Below, piece by piece: positions 12,270 through 22,470 of a stretch of DNA of 64,000 nt (the first letter of the stretch is position 1; every line of letters begins with the position of its first letter). Made by a program: the position numbers and the translations under genes. The notes under the pieces were generated by a model that did not search any database, was not told the DNA's origin, and saw only the letters and a list, made by a program, of their open reading frames with translations. The stretch comes from Macrotrachela quadricornifera (taxonomy: Eukaryota; Rotifera; Eurotatoria; Philodinida; Philodinidae), in NCBI GenBank assembly GCA_022393335.1, contig JAJEKB010018971.1:35163-99162 (forward strand). Direction: 5' to 3'.

Positions 12270-13519
12270 CTAATTTTTAGATATAAAAATAAGAAAAAAA
12301 AACAAACCTAATGGACTACCATCCGGAGTTTCTGGCATGCCAATTGCTTTGGCATAGTTACTTGAATACCATCTAAATATTAAAAAAAAACAAATTTCTT
12401 CACTAACAATATAGGTAAAAAATAACTTTTATCTATATTAAAATATAGTTTATTAGTCTATCTTTTCTTATCAATTTCTATCATGGTTTCAATTCCAAAT
12501 AATTTTCAATCTTTAAAACAAATACCCATACTAACAATATTTTTCTATATATAAAATATCAAATTACTTGCCACTTCCTTTTCTTCTATTATTAATATCG
12601 TACAGGTGGTTTGTCCTTTTCGTACTATAGACTTTTGTCATTTTAAGTGTTTGTAACCAATCATCCATTACAATCAAGAAAAGTTATCTATGTTCTAATT
12701 ATGAATATTATCTACGGTGTTCTATCTCACGTGATGATTAGATTTTATCTTATTCTTAAAGTTTAAATTACGTCTAACATTTCTTTCATTGATCTTTCGA
12801 AGAAAATGATGCTTTTTTCATGATCTATATCTCTTGCTATATTTTTTGCTTGTTTAACCAGTTTTTTTTTTAAAATCATATTGTACTTACATACTCAATG
12901 ATTCTGTTGCTAAAATAGTTCGAACTACTTTAGCATAAAGTTTATATTTTCGTTGAAATAATAAACAATTTATTTCTTGTGATGTTCGTGCTGGTGGAAT
13001 TAAACAACACCAATTATTTTTTCGTTCGTCTTGTGCATCTAATACAAGATTATTACCATTTTCACGAAATATCTATTAAGAAGAAAAAAAAATTCTACAT
13101 AATAATTCTTTTGATATGTATTATACTTTAACAAGAAAATTATTGCGTGGTGTTATTGCTAATTTATCTTCTGGTATAAAACGACCTTCAAATGGACCAA
13201 TAATAGTCGTCTTTAAGATTCGAATTGTTGGTGAAAATGTTATTATATCATCACAACGACGCATTTGAATATGAGTTGGTAATGAAAGTAGAACTCTATT
13301 TCAAAAAAAAAATGAAAAGAAAAAAAGAAAATTAAGTTCTATTATAAATATAATGTGACAAGAATGAATTATAGATAAAAATCATTTATACTTTGAAAGA
13401 TTACGAGTTAATGATGATGATGGTTTTTTTTCTATTCCATTCATTTTTGATGATGAGACAAAATCTGGACAATCATCTTCTGTATGATTATTAAAACAAA
13501 TTATACATATCATTGTCAT
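12270..13519 (-). CDS. PRDM-like PR/SET protein with zinc knuckle, no C2H2 fingers
   Basis: Exons (minus): 13519-13392, 13295-13127, 13072-12891, 12372-12270; 582 nt, 193 aa. The N-terminus carries a zinc-knuckle-like CIICFNNHTEDDCPDF, as found before the PR/SET domain in PRDM7/9/11-type proteins. The SET core follows: GPFEGRFIPEDKL (for the family's GPYEG), then NNWCCLIPPA (for NWMRYVNCA), and the closing SIWYSSNYAKAIGMP (for LVWYGDEYGQELGI). PR/SET proteins methylate histone lysines or have lost activity; the tyrosine-rich catalytic end is partly changed, so activity is uncertain. The last exon runs through a potential donor into a TAG at 12272-12270; another downstream exon cannot be excluded. 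No C2H2 zinc-finger array was seen. The 518-base third intron has no visible content. The family call is good, the subtype is not. Confidence 0.72.
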
Positions 13520-15090
13520 TATGAATTCTAAAAATAAATAGAAGATTTTCATTGTTTTTATTTTATTTTTTTTTCTTCAATTGTTCAATTGAGTTTTTAT
13601 TTATTGAATTAAAATAAAAAGAAAAATAATGTATATATACAGAAAAATTAACAATTAAAACAAAATTGAATATTGAAAATAATCTATGAATAGATTTTAA
13701 TTGCTGTTGTTTTTATGAAATTATGAATCGTTATATTTCATCTGCTGAATTTCTCATACCCATAGACAATGATAGGGAAGATTAAAATGAAATATTGACA
13801 AATGCCTATGACGATTTAAAAAGATGTTAACGTATAATAATCATCGAAAATTCAAACATACTGAAGAATAATGACATTGCCGAATGTCTCATGACTTTCT
13901 TCTGATATTTTCATGATGTGTATGTCAAAATACCTTTTGTTTCTTCATTAGTTATCATACTAATAGCAATCGATATATAATTACATTTTATCCATCTACA
14001 ATTTATTGACATCTTGTTTTGGTTATTATGTCCACTGCTACTATTCTAGACTTTTTGAGCAATAACAAATACGAGTTACTGTAATCTATGATGAATTTGT
14101 TAATTTATTAAACAAAACTCGATAAAAATGAATCAAGTATTCAAACGTATATAATTCATATTGAGTTCAATTTTGTTATGTCGCTTAAAGACGTTGTCAT
14201 TACCTTACTGATAAAAGCTTTTATTATCTCTTCGAAAACGAATTTAATATATCGATAAAAATCCTACATTATTTAATTAGAACGATAAGAATATGATATT
14301 AAATTCATCTAAATAATTATAAACCAAATTGAATATAATATGATGACCAAATAACATCAATATATTATATTATATAAGATATTTGTGTATTATTTTCTCA
14401 TGATAGTTCCAAAAAAAAATTATCTTATTTACATTTCAGCTTCTGAAATAATTGATTTAGATAATCAAGTGAACATCCGATTTTTTTTCTTTTTGGAGTT
14501 GGTATTTGTTTCATAATACTAAATAACTCATATAGATATAAAACATCAAAGATCTATTGAAATATTTTACTTTTTTTGAATAAATAAATGATTATTTTCC
14601 TAAAGTATTATTAAGTATATCAATAATACATTGAAATAATTCATATATACCTGTACTTCTTTTTTTTCTGTTAATAAATTTAGATAAATTCCGATGTATC
14701 AATAAGTTTATTGTAATGTACAATAATCATTTCAATTTTATTCAGCAATAATATGTATGATCTCATATGTAGAAAAAAATTATGTAATGATGATATATTT
14801 TGTAATAAAGTATTTAATGAAGCTGCTGTATTTTATAAATTAAAAATAGCTGATCTTGATCATATTTGAATAAATGATGACTAGAAATCAAAAGAAAATA
14901 TTAAATCTAAAACAAAAAAAAATTCTTCAAAGAAATGAATTACTTATTGCAATTGAAAATCATTTTTTTCGAAATCAAACATAATTTTTATGAATAATAA
15001 TGAATTTCGTTATATTATTAAAATAAATAGGAAATCTAATTAATATATCACAAAAAACCATAATAATAATTCTTTTTCTCAAAGAAAGAA
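13520..15090. other. Intergenic, no gene seen
   Basis: About 1.57 kb of A/T-rich DNA upstream of the PRDM-like gene. No ORF with protein-like composition, RNA gene or clear repeat was recognised on either strand. Confidence 0.5.
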
Positions 15091-15625
15091 ACAAAGAATG
15101 ACTAAGATAAGTAATTCGCTCATAAATAAACCAATGAAATGTAGTAAAATATATTAATAGATTTAATAGATATATATAATCTTTCTTGTCTTTTTTTATT
15201 TAAATCCTTCAAAGTATTCCATCATGTTTAATCTTAGCAAAATTATTCAATTATCAACAAAACCTGTTATTAGAACACTTCATACAACAAAACCATTATT
15301 TTGATTCGGTAGTGGCGTTATTAAAGTGAAAAATAATTTTTTTGTTGCCTCTTCATTATTTAGAAGGATGCAACTTTATCAAATCATGCACTTTATGAAA
15401 ATGAATCATAAAATAAAATAAATACAACAGATCGTTTTATTGAAAAAAAAGGAAGTAAGGAAGATTTTTAAATAATAATAATTTATATTAAATTTCATTA
15501 ATTTTTAGTTTTATTCGGTGTACCTGGTGCATGTTAGTTAAAAAGATGATTCATTTGTATGGCAAGCATGAGCAAAAAAACATAAGGCTGATGGATATGT
15601 AAGAAATATCAAAAAACCGTCAAAA
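15091..15625 (+). pseudogene. Peroxiredoxin-5 pseudogene (partial duplicate of the gene at 24.3 kb)
   Basis: Collinear with 24203-24950, including about 100 bases of 5' flank, so this is a DNA-level duplication and not a retrocopy. The ATG at 15224 starts a copy of the mitochondrial-presequence exon. It is broken by TGA at 15302-15304 (TTA in the intact gene), a TAA in exon 2 (AATCATAAAA where the gene reads AACCAAAAAA), and a TGG-to-TGA change in the exon 5 remnant (CAAGCATGAGCA). Sequence jumps from the exon 3 donor region into the middle of exon 5, removing the peroxidatic-cysteine exon. Intron 1 also lost part of its length. Similarity fades about 15625. It cannot encode a peroxidase. Confidence 0.88.
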
Positions 15626-16563
15626 GATACAGAGCCTGATAGAGTTGGTTTTTTTTTTAATTCTTACTTTTTAAGCGAAGAAAATGTATGACAAGTTCAA
15701 TCACTCTAAAAATAGGTGTCAATTTACATAAATGTTTGTATACATAATGATAGAAAAGGGAGTCTATCGGACTTTGCATCTTTTCACGCTCTTTCAAACA
15801 AAAAGAAATTTTAAATATATTAAAAGAGTCCAGACCAAGAAAAATAGATTGTACAATCGAGAAAGCATAAGCTGAAAAAAGCAAATGGTTTTCGTTCTCT
15901 TAAAAATAAGCATATTTTTCAAGAAGAACTTAACAAAAATCATCGAAAAATTCACCCAAATACAAGATACTGAATAAAAAACAGCGTCGCTCCTGAATGA
16001 ACAGAAGACGGGCTATCTTTCCATATATTTATCTCAAGTACAAAATTTTTGGTGAAAATCGACCATTTTGAGAGGTAAGACGGCCTTAAACTTTACATCT
16101 TGCTGTTCCCCTTCTATGTTTTTAAACAACATGCCAACGATCCTGGGACATTGAAGATAATAAATTAGATCTAGTGTTTAACTGTCACTTCTGACTGTAG
16201 TTGATACTACTATATTCTATAATTAATGCACGTTTATGTTGTATAAAAAATTTTTAATAGCGTCGTAAATAAGTAGATCTAAGCAATACAGCAGGGAATA
16301 GACATAATAAATGAAATGAGCGAGCATCTTTTCAAATACTTAAAGAAGACAATTTTGTCAATGCTTGTTGATATAGAGAACAGAGAGAAAGAGAAATAAT
16401 GATATTTTTTTCATTTCGTTGTCGATTGTCAACGGAGATTATGAAAAAATAAACTCATTATTTTCATCGACGACATCGGCCAAACAGAGGAGGATATGAA
16501 CATATCAATGTATATATGGGCATTGACAACAAAAAAATTGAATAGATATATCATACAATTAAT
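15626..16563. other. Intergenic, no gene seen
   Basis: About 940 bases between the two pseudogenes. A 75-codon minus ORF (15884-15657) shows no recognisable domain and is probably chance. Nothing else supported. Confidence 0.45.
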
Positions 16564-18914
16564 ATGAACCATTCAATTATTCAATTGAACGATTTGCCTG
16601 ATGAAATTCTCATGATTGCTTTGAAAAAATTATGGAATGTTAGAGTACTCTATTCTTTCATAGGTGTTAATAAAAGATTGGATAGAATTGCATGTGATCC
16701 AATGTTTTCAAGATGTTTATCATTGGTGAATGGGTCATCGAATAATTCTGTCGTTCCATTTCCAAATGTAGTGTTAAATCGATTTTGTTCACAAATTCTA
16801 CCTAAAATTCATCATCACATTCAAGAACTTAATATTGAATCATCAACTATGGAACGTATACTTTCAACCATAAATTATCCTAATTTACGGAAACTTGGTT
16901 TATATAATCTTCATGCAAAAACAGCTATATCTCTTTTGACAAGTAAGACATTAATGTTTCTTCAGTTAATTATTGGGAAGTAATAAAAATGATTGCATTT
17001 GTTTTATTACAGTAGTTTGTAGAGAAAATAATATTCGAATCGATATTTCTGGATAGATGTCTATTAGAAGCAGAAAAATAATTAAACTAAAAGATTAACA
17101 TTGGAAAAAAAGAGTGTAGAATCAGTAAATGATTGAACATCAGATCTATACTATAGTAAAATTTCTAATGTGGTTATTAATCGAACTCAAAAAGTAGCAC
17201 GCTTTATGTGCTTTGTATTGGAATGTTTTCAGTTTTTTCCTTTAACCTAAAAAAATTCCGTTTCTTCTGCTTTTGTGCTGCTATCGATGAGTCTTTCCTT
17301 TCTAAAACTTCACCAAGTTTCAGTATGATTTCATGTTTTGTTAGAGATTAATACAAAGATAATAAAATATATTTGGTAAACATTGTTGAGCTATTTTAAA
17401 TAAGCATAGTTAGTTTAATTTCTTAGACGTAATTCATAATTGTTTCTTGCAACGCAGCACATACGATTTTTTCTCATTCTGTATGTAAATCGATTTCGTT
17501 CACACTATTTGATTTATAGATCTAAGATAGGTCGCCTATATCAACGATCGAAAGATATAAGAGAATAAATTCACTTATTTAATGATCGAACTAGAATTTT
17601 GATAAATATTTTTTTATTCCGATATCTTTTTAGATCAATTTACTTTAACCCATATAGATATAAATCAAATTGTTTCACTTGTTATTTATGTTAATCAATA
17701 TGAAGACATAGATACACGTATAGATGTAAATATCTTTCTATTTACACAAATCTTAACACAATGTTCTCTAATTTAAAATACTTATACTTTGGTATGTCTT
17801 CCAATTCGTTACAACGATTATTCTTTGACAATTCACCTACAAATATTTTCTCACCAACTTTATTAGAATTGCATGTATCTTTAAGACATTTGACTGATTG
17901 TCTTTATCTTCTTGATGGACGTTTTAATCAACTTCATATACTTCGTGTTCATATTTCACAAAATAACTCTGCAGATGTAATAATCAGTAATAAGATAAAT
18001 TATTGTTATTAATATTATTCATTCGAATAATATCATTATTTATCTAGGATAAATTACCAAATTTAAAACATTTCTCGCTGGACCATGAATGTGATACAGA
18101 TTTATATGATAAATTAATTGTACCACTTCTGCAGTGAATGATGAATTTAGAAGAGTTGAATTTATATCTTTTAATCTGTGATAAACAAACATTCGGTGAT
18201 GGTACAGATTTGAAGGAAAATATTATCAATTATATGTCTAAATTAAAGAAATTTTCATTTAGCATTCGTTCAAGTATTTATTTTAATAATGAAATTATTT
18301 TCCCATCAAATGATTATATTCAAAATACATTCAAAGATTTTAAAGATAATCAAATAGTTCCTTGTACTAATTCTTTTTTAAAGAGTAAAGAAGTACAATG
18401 TCATATTTATTCATACACATATAAATATGAAAAGTACGATAGAATTACAAATAATTTTTCTGGTAAATCTTTTGAATATGTTCGTAAAATTTCATTATTT
18501 GATGAACATCCATTCGAACATGAATTTTTTCTTCGAATTGCTCAATCATTTCCAAATGTGAAAATTTTAACTTTAAATAATGAACAACCTCAAAAGAACA
18601 AACAGTATAGTCAATCGAAGAATGCTCATCAAGATCCTTCAATAGCTAAATATCTTCATTTAACTTAACTTCATCTATTGGAAGCTCATGATGATTATAT
18701 CGAAGAATTTCTAATCGATTGGAAGACATGTTTACCAAATACTGTTCATCTTGTTGTTGAATATGAAGCAATAAAAAGGGTGACAGAAAACTTTACAAGA
18801 AGTACAACACAAATCAATTGTTCAAAACTAATTTATTTAAGTCTATTTGATGGTGATACAACTTCTGAATATCTAAAAGATTATTTTCCTCGTACAAAAA
18901 TATCTTCTGATTAG
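16564..18914 (+). pseudogene. F-box / leucine-rich-repeat protein, inactivated
   Basis: Starts with a clear F-box: LNDLPDEILMIALKKLWNV then VNKRLDRIACDPMFS, normally a docking site for the SKP1-cullin ubiquitin ligase. Leucine-rich segments follow (YPNLRKLGLYNLHA, SNLKYLYFGM, FPNVKILTLN). Exons appear to be 16564-16942, 17634-17976 and 18048-18914. Three lesions interrupt it. At about 17751-17760 an ACACA stretch shifts the frame, so the exon 2 frame ends and reading resumes at ATG 17761. An in-frame TGA lies at 18135-18137 within LLQ-stop-MMNLEELNLYL. An in-frame TAA lies at 18666-18668 within YLHLT-stop-LHLLEAHDDY. Sequence on both sides of each lesion remains protein-like, so decay looks recent. 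Intron 16943-17633 (691 bases) holds nothing recognisable. Some segments could still be expressed, but a full-length product is unlikely. Confidence 0.82.
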
Positions 18915-19499
18915 TTATTCATGTAAAATTCTTTTTTTTATATGAAAAAAATAAATATAAATAAAGATAAATGCTTCTTTTTGTTGAATTACAAAAAATC
19001 AAATAAATGTAATTTATATAACGCAACACAAGAAACATTTCACTATCGGCAGCATGCTAATCATTACATTGGTCAGATTTGCTCACAAAATTCTTGTTAA
19101 AACATAGATTAGGCTTTGTCTTGCAAATGAGACACAAGTGTGTCAAAAAAACTTAGCGTTGAAACGTTAGCTTAACTAAGATGTTAATGGTTTACACGCT
19201 AACATTTACTAGTTGATAAAATTCTCATCGTATTCATACTTCAAATAGCAAGGTTGACGCCGTTTATACAAGCATTTTGTTCTACATGCATTTAAACCCT
19301 GAAAAAATTATTTATTCATATTCCGTTTTATCACATATGTTGTTGCACTAATTTAATGCAATTTTATTTTTTTGATTTTATTGAATCATTGAAATACTAT
19401 ATTTGTATGTTTTTCGACCTTTTCTTTGAAATGAATAAGCCGTTATTTATTTTTCATCAAATAAAAAAAATTACTTTTTTTTCGAAAAATAAAAAAAAT
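18915..19499. other. Intergenic, no gene seen
   Basis: About 585 bases of A/T-rich sequence between the F-box pseudogene and the 3' end of the minus-strand gene fragment; no feature recognised. Confidence 0.45.
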
Positions 19500-21400
19500 T
19501 CATTTTTTTTCTTCGAATGGATTTGGCTTTGATAATGTTGATCTAAAGATATCGAATAGAAAAATGTAATAGAAAATAATTTTAAAATTAATTCCAACTT
19601 ACTTAGGTGAAGTCGGTATATCATTATCAATATTAATATCAATATCAACATTAGTATCAATTTTTAATTGTTGATATGATTGTTTGTTAATTGTGGTTGT
19701 TGTTGAATCAGTTGTGATTTGAGGTCTGTTGAGAAGATCCCATAACGTTTTTCTTGTAGTATCGATTATGTTTTTTGGATCACAAAAATCCCTAGAATAT
19801 TTTTGTCGTTACCCAAGTCGAAAAGGCACGACCATAAAAGGTTGTATACAACGAAATACGATGAGAAACGATCGTCGTACACGACTAACGTATACGATTT
19901 CATACGTTCAAATACGATCACCGTATACTTCAACATAAACAGCTGTCGTGTGCGACGGTAGTATACGACTGTATACAGTCGTGAATTAGCCGTAAACTGA
20001 GACCTATTTGCCGACCATACCGCACTGTCTACTGATTTCAGCAAAGAATCTAATAGGACGTAGAATTTTAAATGCAGCATTTTAAGTTGTAGTTCATTGC
20101 ATTATTTCGAACTATACATTGAACAGTATGTGTTTATGTACTTGAAGAAATTTTACCTTTTTATTTCCACAAGATTCACTAGAGTAAAATAAAATGAATA
20201 TTTTTATTTCAATAGTTTATTTTTATTTATCTTTACACTGTTAACCAGAATAAAACACGAGGTACGTTTTAGTTTATTTAAATTATATTTCAGATTTATT
20301 TCAACGGCAAGACGAACAGTCATAAGTATTTAATTTAAAATAAATTATTTTTTTTATTTTATAGGTAGTTTAATGGTACAATGAACAGTAGATATTTATT
20401 TTAAATTAAATCATTGTTTATTTTTATATTATAGGTTTATTTGAGCAGCACAATTGATAGTAAGTATTGTTTCAAATTAAATTATATTTTATTTTAGACT
20501 GAGTCCAATGATACAATGATCAGTAAGTTTTTATTTCAAGTTAAATTACTGTCTTTTTATTTCTTAGTTTCGATTTATATCAACGGTATAGTAAGAATAA
20601 GTATATTTATTTCATATAAATTATTTTTAATTTTTAATTTTAGATCCATCTCAATGGTACAATAAACAGTGAATATTTATTTTAATATAAATTTCTTTTT
20701 TATTCTTTATTTTAGAATTGTCTGAACAACGCAATCAGGAGTAAATATTTATCTTTGAACAAATTAATTTTCTTTATTTTAGGTTTATCTGAACGTCTCG
20801 ATGAATAGTAAGGATTCCTGGTATTGAGAATAAGAGTAGAGATAGGAGAAGGGCGCAGGAATATCATGAAGTTACTCCCTTCTCTATAAGAAGATGCTTA
20901 TATAAATACGAAGACAAATGACGTCGTATATACACATACATACGATCGTTTACAATGGTCGTATTTCGTCGTATACATCATGTCGAAAATACGACCGTAA
21001 TTCAGGAGTCAAGTAATACGACGAAATACGACCGTACACGGTCGTAATTTTGAATGTATACGATCGTACACGGTCGTTTACGACGCCGTAAACGACGGTT
21101 TACGGCAATCATAGTGCTCGTCCTGGGTAATTAATCGATAAAAAATTGTCACTTACATTTTTTTCATTGAGGACGTCGTTAATTTCAAACTGTTTTGTGG
21201 ATGTATGGCCTTCGTCCAACTAAAATTCATTAATCGATTAAATATTGGATATTATTAAAATAACTTACACGAAATTCCACCAGCATAATTGTCGAACTTG
21301 TTCAATTTTATTAATGAAAATAAATTCTCTTGAAATAACTGCAGTATGTGTTGCTAGAATAATTTGATGTTCTTTTAGTATGATTTTATGCTCATATGCC
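19500..21400 (-). CDS. Unidentified gene, 3' exons only (5' end not found)
   Basis: Four minus-strand segments join in one frame: about 21400-21274, 21219-21157, 19791-19603 and 19542-19500 (TGA at 19502-19500), with good GT-AG sites between them. The reading contains TWAYEHKIILKEHQIILATH, INKIEQVRQLCWWNF, MDFCDPKNIIDTTRKTLWD and a Thr/Asn/Asp-rich tail ending FEEKK. No family was recognised. Upstream of about 21400 the sequence turns into CGTCG-rich repeat like the element inside its second intron, so the gene may have been truncated by an insertion. The intron between 21157 and 19791 is 1365 bases, nearly all a terminal-inverted-repeat element; without it about 47 bases would remain, a normal intron size here. 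Could be a live gene with unseen 5' exons or a remnant. Confidence 0.45.
19811..21128. mobile_element. Terminal-inverted-repeat (foldback-type) element filling an intron
   Basis: The ends are imperfect inverted copies: left ACCCAAGTCGAAAAGGCACG, right arm reading inward from 21128 as ACCCAGGACGAGCACTATGA. Each arm runs about 200 bases and is packed with CGTATACGAC/TACGACCGTA motifs that are themselves palindromic. The centre holds a tandem array of about 70-base units (20225-20820). No transposase ORF is visible, so it would be non-autonomous. No clear target-site duplication was identified. It lies in an intron of the unidentified minus-strand gene, with the donor 28 bases from one end and the acceptor 19 bases from the other. 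Element family not recognised. Confidence 0.6.
20225..20820 (+). repeat. Degenerate tandem array, about 9 units of 65-80 bases
   Basis: Each unit reads roughly TTTATYTGAACGGTACAATG then AACAGTAAGTATTTATTT, an A/T-rich spacer, and TTTATTTTAG. The block starts recur near 20294, 20365, 20432, 20494, 20563, 20643, 20716 and 20784, with a diverged unit before the first. In most units a core of about 25 bases is preceded by an acceptor-like TTTTAG and followed by GTAAGT, GTAGAT or GTGAAT. Units differ by substitutions and small indels, so the array is old or relaxed. Confidence 0.7.
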
Positions 21401-21404
21401 CATG

Positions 21405-21690
21405 TCAAAGAAAACGACGTCGTGGAGGGTCTTAAACGGCGTATCAGGTTACCAATTCTCAGCGTATTTCGTCGTCATCTGTTAGCAAATGAATGTTCAT
21501 TCTTTCGTTTATTCTTTCTGTCGACAAATGTCGTGTTTCACTTTTAATTTTCTATTTCTAGGTCATTTATCTTTGATTTTTATTCATTCTGTTTATTTCT
21601 GACTAATTTCTTCCACTTGTGCTTGCATGATTGGAAAAATAAGTCAAATATATTCGAAGTCGTCGTATTACGTCATTTAGACATACAGAG
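21405..21690. repeat. CGTCGTA-rich remnant resembling the intronic element
   Basis: Contains AAACGACGTCGTGG, GCGTATTTCGTCGTCATC and GTCGTCGTATTACGTC, the vocabulary of the arms of the element at 19811-21128. It begins where the coding frame of the unidentified minus gene is lost. Probably a fragment of a second copy. Confidence 0.4.
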
Positions 21691-21866
21691 AAGAAAAAAA
21701 TGCTTGAATTTATGTTCATTCGTTTCTGTTAAATATATACACGCCTGGATCCTTATTTAAAGTTATAACCTCCATGATGATTTGATAAAAGAAAATCAAA
21801 TTCTTGCTTTTTATCCTTTCTTCTTGCGGGTAAAAGTGAAAATTCTATCAAAGTTATTTGTTTTAA

Positions 21867-22466
21867 CCCTTTCAGGACCGTGGTACAAGGGCTGTACCAC
21901 CTATCCCGAATGGTTTAAAAGCGGCGTTATGACAATTTAATTTTCTTTTCACTTGGTAAACTTTGTAGAACGAAGCGAGATGAAGTTTTTCACACACTTT
22001 TAATGGGTACTAAGTTATCCTCGCAAAGATAATTAAACTGCAAAGAGTCAAAAAATTGAATTTTAAGAAAATTCGCTTTTGTGAAATTTTGTGGTGCCCA
22101 TGTTCTTTATAGATAGATGTGATAGATATGAACTGCTTTACTGGATTTTGTAGAGGAAAGACAGCTGCATCCAATCATAGGATTAACCATCACGACAAGT
22201 TAGAGTGCATCATATATTTCAGAAATATCATATAGTGACTCCGTCTTCTGTGAATTGGCATCGGGTCTTTTGAAAGTTTCCCATTTATACTATGATAATT
22301 TCCATAAAATACTATACCAAGTGTGAAAAACGATGCAGAAAAACACGCTGTTTCACGCTGGCTGTACCAAACATGCTTTTGAAGTGATTAACAGATTTTT
22401 GACCTTATCGAACGGTGACCTTTCCTGCTTCAAACTTTTCGAAAAAATAATCTGGTCCCGAAAGGG
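21867..22466. mobile_element. piggyBac-type MITE, 600 bases
   Basis: Begins TTAA then CCCTTTCAGGACC (21863-21879) and ends GGTCCCGAAAGGG then TCAA (to 22470). The 13-bp terminal inverted repeats differ at one position, and the flanking TTAA/TCAA is a target-site duplication of the TTAA type with one change. Ends starting CCC and TTAA insertion are hallmarks of piggyBac-like DNA transposons. A subterminal hairpin GTGGTACA-AGGGC-TGTACCAC sits at 21880-21900, and GGCTGTACCA recurs near 22358. No transposase frame; the 61-codon ORF at 22333-22518 crosses the end of the element and is not a gene. Confidence 0.7.
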
Positions 22467-22470
22467 TCAA

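Noticed and set aside
19729..20080. ORFs across the left arm of the inverted-repeat element
   Set aside because: Arg/Thr/Tyr-rich translations of CGTATACGAC repeats on both strands.
20225..20820. Regularly spaced repeats that could suggest a CRISPR array
   Set aside because: Units are degenerate, A/T-rich and contiguous without unique spacers, and the setting is eukaryotic.
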